Of a stretch of DNA of 64,000 bases, positions 36,049 through 48,521 are shown piece by piece. This DNA is from Diphasiastrum complanatum. Lineage: Eukaryota > Streptophyta > Lycopodiopsida > Lycopodiales > Lycopodiaceae. The position numbers and the translations under genes were made by a program. Numbering within the stretch: position 1 is the first letter of the stretch; every line of letters begins with the position of its first letter. The notes beneath the pieces were generated by a model that was given only the letters and a program-made list of their open reading frames with translations, ran no database searches and was not told the origin of the DNA. The DNA lies in contig CM055103.1 in assembly GCA_029204225.1 (NCBI GenBank), forward strand, positions 732,127-796,126, read 5' to 3'.

Positions 36049-37905
36049 TTAATTTATAAATGGATCTTTAGGAAATTCCTTGGTGAGTATACCAGCAATG
36101 CAATCTGATGATGAAACATGAATAAGCTTGATCTCCTTTGCTTGCACTTTCTCCCTCATGAAATGATGTGCAATCTCGATGTGCTTTGTTCGAGCATGGA
36201 AGACTGGATTGTTTGAAAATTGTTGAGCTGCTTGATTATCACAATATATGCATGGAATGTCTTCATCCTTGATCACATGTAGCTCCTCCAAAAGCCATTT
36301 AAGCCAAAGAACCTCCTTTGTTGTTGTTGTCATAGCTTTATATTCGGATTCAGTTGATGAAAAAGAGATGGTATCTTGCTTTTTGGAAAGCCAACATATA
36401 ACTCCTCCACATAAGAATGTAGCAAATGCACTTATGGATCTTCTATCCATCTTGTCACCTGCAAAACTTGATTCCAGATATGCTCTCAAAAAAATATTAG
36501 TCCTTTCATAAACTATGCCAAAGTCTTTTGTAGCCGAGATGTACCTTAACACCCTTTTTGCTCCTTTCCAATGACATATTAATGGACTTTGCATGTATTG
36601 ACTCAACTTGCCAACACAAAAACTAAGATCTGGTCTAGTGATAAATAAGTATATCAAGGAACCAATAAGCATTCTATAGGTAGTGATGTCCTCAAAGGAT
36701 GCTTCATCACTTTCCTTAGAAACTTTTACACTTAGTTCCATAGGAGTTTCAACTCCTTTACAATCAATCATGCCAAATCTTGCTAAGATTGATCTAGCAT
36801 ACTTAGATTGACATATGAAGGTAAAATCATTACTTCTAGTGACTTCTATTCCAAGTATAACTTTAAGAAGTCCTAGATCTACCATCTTAAATTCACTAGA
36901 CAAGGAAACTTTTACATTCTTAATGCCATCTAGATCATTTCCTGTGAGTATAATGTCATCAACATATAAAACTAAGATAATGATCTTTCCATCATTACAT
37001 TTGTAGTACAATGATGGTTCATAAGAACTTACAACAAATCCAATGGAAATAAGATAGGAATGCAACCTAGAGTACCATGCTCTTGGTGCTTGCTTGAGTC
37101 CATAAAGACTCTTCTTCAAGAGACACACCTTGTCTTCTTCTCCATCTTTGATGGAGCCCTCGGGTTGGCACATGTAGATTTTCTCTTCCAAGAATCCATT
37201 CAAGAAAGCATTTGTCACATCAAGTTGAAAGAGCACCCATTTAAAAGAAGTTGCAAGACATATGATTAATCTAATGGTCACAAGCTTTGCAACAGGTGCA
37301 AAGGTTTCATCATAATCTATGCCTTTGACTTGCAAAAAACCTTTTTCTACAAGTCTAGCTTTGTACTTATGAATGGAACCATCTTGATTATATTTCAATC
37401 TATATATCCATTAACAAGTAAGAGGCTTCTTTCCATAAGGTAAATCAACAAGTTTCCAAGTTTGATTTTCCATTAATGCAACAAACTCTACTTGCATAGC
37501 TTTCTTCCAATATTGAGATTTATTTGCTTCCTCAAAACTAGTTGGTTCTTCAAGAATAGTAGTCAAGAAAGTATAACAGTTGAGTAGTTGAGAATCTTTC
37601 CTTTGCTCCCCTTTGTCACTATAAGTGAGCCTTGATGGCTCAATCCTTGTCCTTGTTGATCTTCTTGGCACCCTTGGACTTGGAGTAGGTTTCACTTGGT
37701 CTTCATCTTCATGAAGCTCCTCCTCAGCCATAGCATGATCTTTGACAAGTTGAGTGTTGCTGGAAGTCACCTTTCCTTTGGCTTGGAGAGATTCATCAAA
37801 AAGTACATCTCTACTAGCAACAACTTTTTTTGTAATAGGATCATATATCCTATAGGCTTTCTTACTTTCACTATAACCAACAAAGATGCCTTTACTAGCT
37901 CCTAC
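36049..37905 (-). mobile_element. Ty1/copia pol fragment: integrase tail, RT and RNase H
   Basis: Reading 37905 down: integrase tail (SESKKAYRIYDPITKKVVAS), a proline/serine linker (PTPSPRVPRRSTRTR), then RT: ARLVEKGFLQVKGIDYDETF, APVAKLVTIRLIICLATSFK, QLDVTNAFLNGFLEEKIYMC, SLYGLKQAPRAWYSRL and catalytic YVDDIILTGND. RNase H follows (RRSISAFATFLCGG, WLSKKQDTISFSSTESEYKA, CDNQAAQQFSNNPVFHARTK, HIEIAHHFMREKV). One in-frame TAA at 37411-37413 replaces the Lys expected in CKW. Otherwise 450 residues stay open, making this the freshest retrotransposon frame in the window. It is cut off near 37905; gag and the integrase core are absent. Confidence 0.92.
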
Positions 37906-37979
37906 ATGGTCATTGTTTCTTTGGGATTCACCATGAGGCTCACATGAATTAGAACTGTATTCCTAGCTAGTATTCCTCA

Positions 37980-39430
37980 GCTCTCATGCTCGGCTGTATC
38001 AACCATATGTACTTCTCCATCCGGATGGCTGGAGTTGGTGGAGCTGGAAACTGTATGTCTTCAGGCCTGACAAGAGGGGCATCAACTATCATTGCACTAG
38101 ACGATCCATCTCGTGATTGGTTGATCTGGGCCATCTGGCGTTTGAGTTACTATTGAACCTTTTCCAATTCTGAAATCTATTCGGCCATCGCGGATTTTAT
38201 TTTCTCTATCTCTTTTTATTTTTCTTTTATTTGTTTTTTTTGCCGGGTGATTGTTTGGTCTTGATGTTTGATCTTATTTTCCAGTATCTTTTGTTGAATA
38301 ACCAGCCAGTGCATGTGGTAACTAGTTTCAGACGAGCCAATCATCGAATGCTTTGCTGCTTCGGAGAGCTCTTCAAGATTAGAGATAGTTGGATACTGAT
38401 CGGGGGTATGAGTGGGTGGTGTCAGATCAAAAAATATACGTTGTTGATTAAGTGAAGGTGACAATGGAGGAAATGAAGAAAGGACGTAGTAGAAACAGTA
38501 GTGATGGTTAATGGAACAGTAGTGGTGGAGTCAATGACTGATTTGCTTTGCCCTCTTCGTCTTCACTTATCTCAATCAGGTCCGCAACAGTAAAATATGT
38601 TGACATGTCCGTGAGAACGTGGACTTGCTGGGCTTGTGCTTGTTGAGCTGTGCTCTCGTGTCTTGGGGAATGATATTCCCCTCTCTCCCCCCTCCCAAAA
38701 ATGGTGTCTTTGGGCAGGTTGGTGGCATTGGCGTGGTAATCCGTATGGGGGGAGTGGTTGCTTGATCTGGTGGCACGACTTGTGTATCTGTGCCCTTGTC
38801 TGCTGCCGTAGATGTGGCTACTCCATCACCCTCATCAACTGTGTGTGAGGGTGAGAAGTGCTGCTTGGACACTGTGTCGGAGGTTGAGCTGCCATCTTTC
38901 AAGCTCAACGATGCCGAATGCGAGTGAGTGGCTTGGCTCGTAGTTCTTGGTTTCCTCTGGAGTGGCTCTCTCTCAGATTCTGACTCTTCTGAGTCTGTGG
39001 CATCTATAGATCTCTTCTTTGCCATGAGCTTTGTTCCTCTGTTGGCGTGTTTCAGACAGCTTTGCCTTGGAGGTATCTGTCTCTTTTGCTGCCGAAGATC
39101 CTTCTACTGTGGGATCTTGTTGGGAGGCTGGTGGTGTTGATTGTTTTGTCACCAGCTTGATTTTACTTATATTTGGCCTTTTTGGCGCTGGCCCTTGTGG
39201 CGATGATGTTTGTGCACGGGACCGCTTGGACTTCTTGGACTGAATTGGAATGGCCCAAGCTTTGTCAGCCACCTACAACATCTCCCAAAGTTTAGGTCCA
39301 TTGTTTACCTGCTGGATTGTGAGATCTGTCATGAGGTATTCCAGCAAGGTGGAAGTTTGCTTGTTCTTAATACACTCATGAAGGCAGTTCAAAGCAAACT
39401 GGGCCCAATCATAGAGATTCTAGCCGTGCA
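37980..39430 (-). pseudogene. Unrecognised decayed reading frame, P/S/T- and K-rich
   Basis: From 39430 downward the minus strand reads NLYDWAQFALNCLHECIKNK, a TAG, then VADKAWAIPIQSKKSKRSRA. A frameshift near 39025 leads to MAKKRSIDATDSEESESERE, a long Ser/Thr/Pro-rich stretch, and (38464-38216) a coiled-coil-like end (QQKILENKIKHQDQTITRQK). Codon-level continuity across these breaks suggests one ancestral protein of over 400 residues. It is bounded by a truncated copia on one side and a gypsy integrase relic on the other, so a retroelement accessory ORF is likely. I do not recognise the family. Confidence 0.5.
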
Positions 39431-39454
39431 ATCGTGAATCTGCCAACATATCAG

Positions 39455-40500
39455 ACTACAGAATCAACTACCAAGATCATCCTTCGTGCAGGATTGTGGT
39501 GGCCATCCTTATTTAAAGATACGTTTGCTACTATAAAAACTTGCGATATTTTCCAATGAGCCGAAAGACAACTAAAGTTGACTTCACGCCGCTTATCCCA
39601 ATTATAGAAGATAAAGCTTTTTATAAATGGGGTATAGACTTTGTTAGGACCATTAGCCCAACTGCTCAAAATACTCAATCTCATTATATTCTTATTGCCA
39701 CTGATTATGCTACTAAATGGGTTGAGACGAGCAACCAAGGACGCAAATGTGAAAATCGTCATGCGTTTTCTTTATGAAATCATCATTACACATTTTGGTT
39801 TTCCTATCAAGCTTGTTAGTGATAAAGGATCACACTTCTTAAATGAAGTGGTTGATAATCTTTTATGCCATTACTTTGTTGTCCATCGAAAAAGTACTCC
39901 GTACTACCCTCGGCGTAATAGCCAAGTAGAATCCACTAACAAGACAATCTGCAAGATTCTGACAAAGATAATTGAGACAAGCAGATCAGATTGGGAAACC
40001 AAGCTATTCTCAGCTATCTAGGCATATTGTACCAGTCCAAAGAAAGTCATTAGATGGGTCACACCCTTCATCTCATTTATGGTCAAGAGGCAGTTGAATT
40101 TTAGTACCTTCTTTGAGAGTCATGCAAACCTTCTCCACTGATCTATGTGACAAAGTTGCGATTGAACAGGAGGTTCAAAATAGACTACCTACATTAGCTC
40201 AATTTGTTTAAGACAAGACTCATCTCTTATCATGCATAACTCATTAACAAACGATGCCAAAAAGCCTAGAATGATAGACACATGCGCAATAAAGATCTAC
40301 ATCAAGGTGATGAAGTGCTTCTTCCAAGAAGCATCCCAAAAAACTTAAATTTAGGAGTGAAGGACCATATGTCATTCATAAAATCTTTTCCAATGGTGTC
40401 GTCCAGTTACAGACACTTGACAGAGTACTCCTAGACACTGTCATCAATGGCGGTCGTCTATGGTGGTACTACGAAGAGTTGTTTTTTGTTGACCCTATCT
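39455..40500 (+). mobile_element. Ty3/gypsy integrase relic
   Basis: Pieces in order: TTTKIILRAGLWWPSLFKDT and CDIFQ (the zinc-binding lead-in), KWGIDFVRTIS (first Asp), ITHFGFPIKLVSDKGSHFLN (second Asp), and STPYYPRRNSQVESTNKTI (Glu). Later fragments read HLIYGQEAV, SEGPYVIHKIFSNGVVQL and NGGRLWWYYEELF, ending at 40502. At least three frameshifts or stops. RT and gag are absent upstream; the sequence joins a minus-strand frame at about 39440. Confidence 0.85.
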
Positions 40501-40874
40501 AATTACAACACTCTTCTTTTTGTATGTAATTTGTTTCTGTTGATTATTTCATTATTTTTGTGCTTCTTGATTGCTTATGTCTATCATTACTGAATTCATT
40601 TTTTCTCATCATTATCCTTCATTGATGTTTTTTCCCGTCACTATGTGTATTACAGGTCAACATCATATGGTATAGCTTCAGAGGATAGATTTGCAAACTT
40701 ATATGGTACATCTTCCTTTTCATGATATCAAAGCGATATCATTAGATACTTTTCATAGTATCATATCAGAGCACACTTGTTCTTATTCTTCAATTTGTGG
40801 TATCAAATTTTAGTATCATATAATTGATTTCCAATTGTAGCATAGCATGACATCATTCTTAAAGTCATCGCTTT

Positions 40875-43800
40875 ATCGACAAACTAAAGCTCCAGATGGA
40901 TTTTCAAAGTAAAGCTGATCTAAGCTGAATGGATCCAATTACTATTTGTGGAAATTTAAGATGAATATCTTGCTAATCGCCAATGGGTTGTGGGATGTTG
41001 TCATAGGTACCGAAGTGAAGCTTGAAGAGGACATAGCCAACTCAAAATGAAAATCGAAGGATGGTAAAGCTTTTGCGCTTATTATTCTCAAAGAAGTATG
41101 GGACATCCTGAGCTCACTATATGATGTGAGGGACGTGACTTCCAAGTTGCATCTCAGAACAAAAATTCTTCGCACTCGATGTCGAATGGTGACTCACTTC
41201 AGAATCTCACGTTCACCAATTCAAGAATCTCTTGCAACAGATGGCAGCTGTCAGATCGATCATCGATGATCAAGACCCAATCATGAAATTGATTTCAAGC
41301 TTGCCTTCTACATATGAGAATTGGGTGATGATAATATCGACACACTCAGATTTAACTCTCACTAGAGTTATCACTATGTTGCTGCAAGAAGATAATCGAA
41401 GAAGTCAAGACACCTCTTCGGCTTCATCATCTCATGTTCTATATGTCAACAAAGGATCAAAACAACAGAAGAACACATGCTCTAAGCAGTCCGTATCAAA
41501 TCAAAAATCGATGCAAAGTCAAGAGCAATGATCAAATCCACAATCGAAGAAGATGTTCTATAAGTATTGCAAATGCACTAATCATAAGATCTAGGATTGT
41601 AGGGTATTAAAAACAAAGAATGCCAGCAAACAACCATATCAATAGGCAAATGCAGTCACAACATCATCTCCCGAAATCGACATGGACAAAGGAGCATTTA
41701 TGGTCAAAGACCAAAAGGCGTGATTCGATAATTCTTGATTTCTAGATTCTGGAGCTACTCAACGTATGACCAGTCATCGTGAGCATTTTCACTCCTACAT
41801 ACCTTACAGTACAAAGAAATTCGTTCATCTTGGAGAGTATAGTACACATAATATCAAAGGTGAAGGCACTGCAAAATTGATGTTCTAGCATGATCAATTC
41901 AAACTACTATCAAATGTTTTGTATGTATCTAAACTCTCTACAAATCTATTATCAGTAAGTAGAATCACTGATTGAGGTCATAGGGTAGAGTTTGAGTCTG
42001 ATTGATGCCGAATTATCGATAGGACAAATAAGATCCTTGCACTAGACAAGAGGCATGATTACTCATAAATACTGGCACATTGTTATTCTGACACTAGTCA
42101 AGCCTTGAAAACCTTTGTTCTTGGCAATAAAGCATTACTATGGCATCATAGATTAGGACACAACGACACTGAGCAACAATACATTACCTCCTATTTGCCT
42201 CAGTCGAATGGACTTGTTGAGAGAAAGAACAGAACCTTAGTCGAATTGACAAAGTGTATGCTTGCTCATGCGACACTTCCAAAATCCTTCTCGGCTGAAG
42301 TTGTTTCCACTATAGCCTATATTCAGTATAGATCTCCGACTAAAGGTCTATCAGACAAAAAACCTTATGAAGTTTGGACAGGCTCCAAACCATCATTATC
42401 AAACCTACGAGTTTTTGGATGTATCGCTTATGCGTGGATACCGCAAAATTCAAGAAGAAGCTCGACTTCTAGAGTATCAAACCTATTTTCATCAGTTACA
42501 CTACTCCAGATAAAGCTTATAAGTTGTATGATCCTGGCCAATCGCAAACATTCATTAGGCGAGATATTGTCTTCATCCACCTCAAAGGGCAAAGCTCATG
42601 TAGTTGAACTATTGGATTCTCTCGAAATATCAAACACCTATATTTTCAAGTCGACTAAACCTATTGAAGGTCCTAGATCGTCTATTTCAGACAAACAACT
42701 TATCAACAATGAATTTGAAGAAGATGATGTTGTAGTTCAACAACTACAACATGATGAAAATAATCAATTTCATTCATTTCCCAAAAGATTGACAAGAGAA
42801 CACAGACCACCTATAAGGTATATCGACGAGTTTGGTGCCTATCTTGTTCAAGAGCCGACTACTGTCGAAGAGACACTTAATCAGCCCGATTCTGATCTTT
42901 GGAAGGAAGCTATGGATAAAGAGTATTCATCTCTTATCAAGAACCATAGTTGACAATTGTTGACAATTGTCAAATTACCTGCCAATAGAAATGTAGTTGA
43001 TTGCAAATGGATATTCCAAGTCAAATACAAGGCAAATGGAAGTATCGATTGAAGAAAAGCTTGACTTGTTGCCAAAGGATTTTCTCATGTACATAATGTC
43101 AACTACACTGAGACTTTTAGTCCAGTAGTTAAACATTCTTCAATCAAACTTCTATTGTCATTTTCTGTTATAGCAGATTTAGAGATATATCAAATGGATG
43201 TACAGACAATCTATCTTAATGGAGTTATCGAAGAAGATATTTACATGATGCAACCCAAATGTTATGATATCGAAGACAAACATAATAATGTATGTAAACT
43301 CCACAGAGCACTTTATGGCTTGAAGCAATCTACTCGAGCATGGTTTCAAAGGATCAACACTTTTCTTATCGATCACGTCTATAAACCAAGCGCTTCATAT
43401 TCTAATGTCTACTTCAAGTCAGTGCAACATTCTTTTATTATTATCACTTTCTATGTGGATGACACATTGCTTTTCAGCAACAATATCAATCTAATAAAAG
43501 AAGTTAACTCAATGTTGTCTTCAGAATTTGACATGATTGATATGGGAAAAGCTCATCATTGTCTAGATATTCAAATCCAAAAAGACAAAAAGAAAAAGTT
43601 GATTTACATTACTCAACAAAGATACATTCACAATATATTGATCAGATATAATATGATGAATTTCAAGTAAGCTCACTCACCGATGGACCCATGACTCAAG
43701 TTGTCGAAGGACCAATGTCCTCAAAAACATGAAGAGAAGGAGCAGATGCGTGAGTATTCTTATCATTGGATAATAGGATCTCTTATGTATGCAATGATTT

Positions 43801-45401
43801 GTACTAGACCAGACATAGCCTTTTGCAGTCAGTTCCTTAAGTCAGTTTATGACTAATCTTGGCATAAGACATTGGAAGGCTCTTATTAGAGTTTTGAGCT
43901 ATATTCGAGCTACTATGGACTTATGCATTCGTTATGGAGAAGTTGACAATGACAAAATCAATATTCTAAGTGGCTATTTAGATGCTACTTGGGCAGGAGA
44001 TGTAGATACTCATAAATCCACTTTTGGATTTACATTCTTTCTCAACAACAGTCCTATATCATGGAACAGTCGCAAGCAAACTTCGATAGCTACATCTTCT
44101 ACTGAATTAGAGTATATCGCAGTCTCTCAAGCTACAAAGGAAGCAGTATGGTTGAAAAACTTACTTTTAGATGTTTGTTTGGAACAATATGCTCCGACAA
44201 TTTTATTTTGTGATAATCAAAGTGCCATTGCTTTATCAGCCAACCCTAGATTTCATTCTAGGAGTAAGCACATTGAAATCAAGTACACTATGTCAGAAGC
44301 AAAGTTCTCGACAAAGAGGTAAACTTGCAGTACTGTCGAACGCAAGATATGACATCGGGCATTTTTACTAAGGCGCTAAGCTTGGATGCGCACGGAACAT
44401 TTTGTGCAAAACTAAGTTTGAAGGCCAAGGCATTCATGGATTCAGATTAAGGGGGAGTGTTGGATTATTGTACTATCGGAGTGATTCATCCGAATAATTG
44501 ATCTTTAATCTATATCCATTCATATATCTAGTTCTGCAGTTTTGTTTGTGTTTTTACATAGTCTGCAAAAATACTCAGGAATCGCTCAATAGGTGGCTCC
44601 GACATATTGGATAGAATCCGACATATCGACGACGTCGACAAAAGTTGAAGGAGTCGGCTTCTCTTCGCGTCATCCATCATCCGGACATGTCGAAGAATGA
44701 CAGTTACTATTATGCCTTATATGAAGCTAAAGAATTGCCCTAATTGCTTTGCAAGTAAATTTTTGGAAAGTTCTAACTGGATGAATGATAGCGCATTACA
44801 GCTAATTGCCAATTGCGATCTATGACCTAATTAGTTGTCCTACCAGATGAGCTTAAATTGCTTTAGTATAAATAGTTGATCATCAAAGACTTACATAATT
44901 CTGATATAGTCTCTAGAAAGTTTTTTTTTTCAGAGCTCTATTAGAGTATTGCTATTCGCGCTTACTGCTTATCAGCAGAAGTGCATCTGATAGAGTTTGT
45001 AGTTACTCAAAGATAGTTTAGAGTACGCAATTTTCATTTGCTATTGCTTTGTGCTCTCATCATCTGATTTGTACATGCTTCTTGCTGAATCAATCTATCC
45101 TCTTATTGCATTCGATATCATGTCAAAATGAATGCTTCTCTGTAGTCATTTGTAACTGCTGAATCTCTTACTGTTTAGTCTGATTTGCTGAATACTTCAA
45201 CACTGCAATATTTTATACATTGTTTGGCTACGAAATCACTTCAATACTAATGATCTCAAAGTTAGTTGCAGAAAGATTGAATGTGACTATTGTCACTATA
45301 GCTTTGTTCAATTATTGATAGGCGTAGTCATACATAGGAAGAAGTTCCATTATGTTGTGCTCGATGGATCGTTTACAAACTTCGACTTATCAAATCGTTC
45401 A
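40875..45401 (+). mobile_element. Ty1/copia element with 3' LTR, many stops and an integrase deletion
   Basis: In order: gag of the UBN2 type (LNGSNYYLWKFKMNILLIAN near 40925, SIIDDQDPIMKLISSLPSTY, YENWVMIIS), a damaged zinc knuckle, protease (LDSGATQRMTSHREHFHSY near 41750), and the GAG-pre-integrase motif LLWHHRLGH (42132). Integrase is joined directly to its C-terminal half (SYLPQSNGLVERKNRTLVEL), so the catalytic D-D part is deleted. RT follows (QMDVQTIYLNGVIEEDIYMM, LYGLKQSTRAWFQR, catalytic YVDDTLLFSN), then RNase H (ATWAGDVDTHKSTFGFTFFL, SIATSSTELEYIAVSQA, SKHIEIKY). A polypurine tract and 3' LTR end it. The 5' LTR is not found. Non-autonomous now. Confidence 0.9.
44446..45401 (+). mobile_element. 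Polypurine tract and 3' LTR of the copia at 40.9 kb
   Basis: ATTAAGGGGGAG (44446-44457) is followed by TGTTGGATTATTG at 44458. A TATA-like GTATAAATAG lies at 44877-44886. The inner and 3' parts match, in inverted orientation, the LTR fragment at 47513-47905. The 3' border is placed near a CA at 45401 but is uncertain. Confidence 0.7.
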
Positions 45402-47289
45402 CCCCTTTCTTCCAATAATTTTGAGTCTAATTAATCGATACTATCAAAGTTCTCAGGAATTCCTCCAACTTCCAACTTTATAGGCAATAGACAAAATTGC
45501 ATATAATCTTTATTCAAACTTAGAGTTTTCTAGTTGATTCATCATTTTTATCACATTTCCCGGTTCTTAAAAAATGTAAAGGCTTGATTGGCAAATCTAA
45601 AATCAAATTTCTAAATGAGTGTTGCCCATCGGGCCTTACAACCTTTAAGAACAATTTGATTTAAAGAGTAAAATGACATCATTATTAATGTCTGGTTTCT
45701 TAGTTTCTCTTTTGGTGATCAAGCACCTAGTTTATCAATGTATATTTTTTCTCTTATTCCTTGGCTTATCGGTTAGGGTCTCGAGGCCGTTTAGCCATGC
45801 ACACTCTTTCGTTGCACCTTGGTCAAAAAATCAAAAATTTCTTGGAGATAGTTGTCCAATTTTTGATGTGGCAGTCAATTGATTGCATTTGATTAATTTG
45901 CTTTATTAGAAAGTTCCAAAAATGGCTTTATTGAATGTGTAAAGCAATGGGCCAAAATCGTCTCCCTAGAATTGAACTTCTTTATTTATCATTTTCTTAG
46001 GAAAAATAAAATTTTTTCCTGTGAATTACAAGTTGGTAATATTGTATACGTCAAGGAATATTCATTAAAAATTACCATTTTTTATGAAAAAAATACATGC
46101 TTTTGATGTTAATACCTACGAACTTGCAATCCTCAGTTTCTAGAAGCTTGTTTTACTAGCTTTAAAAAGCAAAAATCGTGCTTTAACAACTTCTTGAACT
46201 AGAACATGGGGAAACCATAGTGGGTCACAATATATCTGTATATTGATACAAGGTCAAAATGTAGGTCATTATGTTGAGGGTTGACTAGCTCTTGAAAGTG
46301 TGTTTCAATCCTACAGAAGTGTAAAGACTGATGGCTACTTTGGAATAAAGGTTGAGGTCTTAACATTCTCCATTGCTTTAAAATCAATGGTTGGCCTCAA
46401 TGTGTATATAGGCCTCAAAGCATACATTAGACTTTTAGATTGTAAGGCAGTTATATTTGCCTTGTACAAAAAAGTACTTCCTTAGGAATGAACCCTATGA
46501 AAAAAAATAAAATTGTGCTTTTGGGTAGCTGCTCAAACATTCACTAAACTTATCAAATTTGGCATCATGAAGGTAGAAAGACATTGATTACATTTGACTT
46601 TGAAGATAAGCATAAAAAAGATAAATGCTGAGTTTAGAATGACTGAATAAGATAAATTTTAATAATGTGATTTGTTTATAGATTTGATCAATAAGCAAAG
46701 TTGATAAGGTAAACATTCACATAAATCGATTTGATAAAGCACGCTCTTGAATAATGATTTTGAAGAGATTTCTATTTTCAACATTAAGGTTTTTGCAATC
46801 ACTTGTGCCCTTTCACTTTTTGATGATAGGCAAAATTGCAAGTTGAAATCTTGTGCCTTCAAGAAGTCAGATTTCTTGAGTACTTAGTCAAAAAGTAGTT
46901 GAAATTTTTTACCTATGGAGAGGAGTTGAATGTTGGATGTATTTGGAATAAGTTGTTGAAGTTTACTTTTAAACTTTCAACATAATTGATTTGTTAGTGG
47001 ATGAGCTTTTCCACTGTTCTGGTTCAAGAAGCTGTTAACTCTAAAATGGATTTGCAGGCGACATCCGAGAGCGACAATTCTAACTAATTTGTGCAGGGAA
47101 TTAGTCAAAGCCTAAAAGAACAACTATAAACAACCTCCTTTAATTCTGAATGAGCTTTGTGTTCAGAAAAAAGAACTTAATTCATGTTCTGTTATGTTTG
47201 CTTTCTACGATAAGAACTAACTCCTTGTGCTTGTTAAGAGGAATCAACAACCAAACAAATTCGGTTGTATCATCTTCAAGCTTCAATTT
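45402..47289. other. No gene recognised
   Basis: AT-rich, with only short frames lacking motifs (for example 45673-45882 + and 46659-46862 -). Nothing assignable. Confidence 0.4.
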
Positions 47290-47905
47290 GTTTCTTGTGA
47301 CAACATCCCATTACTCATTGGCAATTAGCAAGGTCTTCATCTTAAATTTCTACAAAATATAATTGCATCCATTTAGCTTGTTCTATCAATAATTCAATGA
47401 CTAAGAATGAAAAATAGTATCTAATAATGTCAAGAAATTACATTACCATGCAATGCTTTAATTAAAAATCAAAAAAAATAATATAATACCAAAAATTACT
47501 ACTTTGATACCATGTAAGGATGCTCGATAGAGAAAAGACTGCATTCGATAGATGCACTATTGAGCCCTACGAAATAATCCTTCTCCTAATGTATGGCTAC
47601 ATCTATCAAATTTGAACAAACTATCGAGACTATTGCCACGTTCTAATTCTAAGTGCTTCTAACTTTTCAAATCATCCTAATCTGTTATAACGATTTCGTA
47701 AACAAACGTAATAGAATAAACATTGTTGTATCGAAATATTTGACAATTTACACAAACTATAAGAGAACATAATCAGATTACAATAAAACAGAGAAGCATT
47801 CAATCATTCTGACATAATATTGAACGTGATAAAATGTATGATCAATTCAGTAAGTAGGATGTACAAATCAAAAGAAGTGCAAAACAATAGCGGATGCAAC
47901 CTCAT
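47290..47905 (-). mobile_element. 5' end of a second copy of the same copia family (LTR, PBS, gag start)
   Basis: On the minus strand, an LTR part (47905 to 47513, ending CATCCTTACA) is followed by a primer-binding site TGGTATCAAAG (about 47503-47514). The gag start is next (about 47390-47290: GTAGAAATTTAAGATGAAG, then TTGCTAATTGCC), matching the gag of the plus-strand element at 40925-40985. LTR words shared with 45060-45370 include GATTTGTACAT, AATGCTTCTCTGT and TAGCCATACAT/TAGTCATACAT. Truncated on both sides. Confidence 0.8.
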
Positions 47906-48483
47906 AGTCGAAACTATCTATGGGTATTTAATTGACTTCATGGCTTACTGGGTGGGAACCGGCATACTAGCCATGCACCAAGCCCCATATCGGGTACATT
48001 TCTTTTGGGTGACATGATAAAGACAAATTGAATCTCACTAGGTTAACGAACATGCCCCTAGGTTAACGAACACTTGTGTTGTATCTTTGCCAAAATTCCA
48101 AGAAAGCACTCAGATGGCTCCTCATCATGATGTGTTACAAATACACAGTTAACATACAGACCAGCTTTTCATGTGGAGACGTCTTCCACATAACATCCAC
48201 TGATGGTGACGCCATATTGCCTTTGGGATCAGTGGTCGAATCTTCCACAAAAAATATTTGCAAGCTGCCATCTCTTTCCTTTGTTCTCGTACTAGCTCAA
48301 AAAATACACAGACTTGTTCCTGAAAGAGATGCATTGTTCTTGAATTTTGTTTTGCAAGCTACTTCCACAAAAACAAGAAACTTCATACACAAAAATGAGA
48401 TTCTCAATAATGAAGCAAAGTCTTGTTAGCTCACCAATGTGTCTGTCCTTGGTTAGCTCTGTCTCTCCTTCGCTATCTTTGTG

Positions 48484-48485
<2 letters not shown>

Positions 48486-48518
<33 letters not shown>
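48486..48518. repeat. (CT)n microsatellite at the end of the RLK pseudogene
   Basis: CT array of 33 bp directly abutting the point where similarity to the RLK kinase stops. Confidence 0.95.
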
Positions 48519-48521
<3 letters not shown>

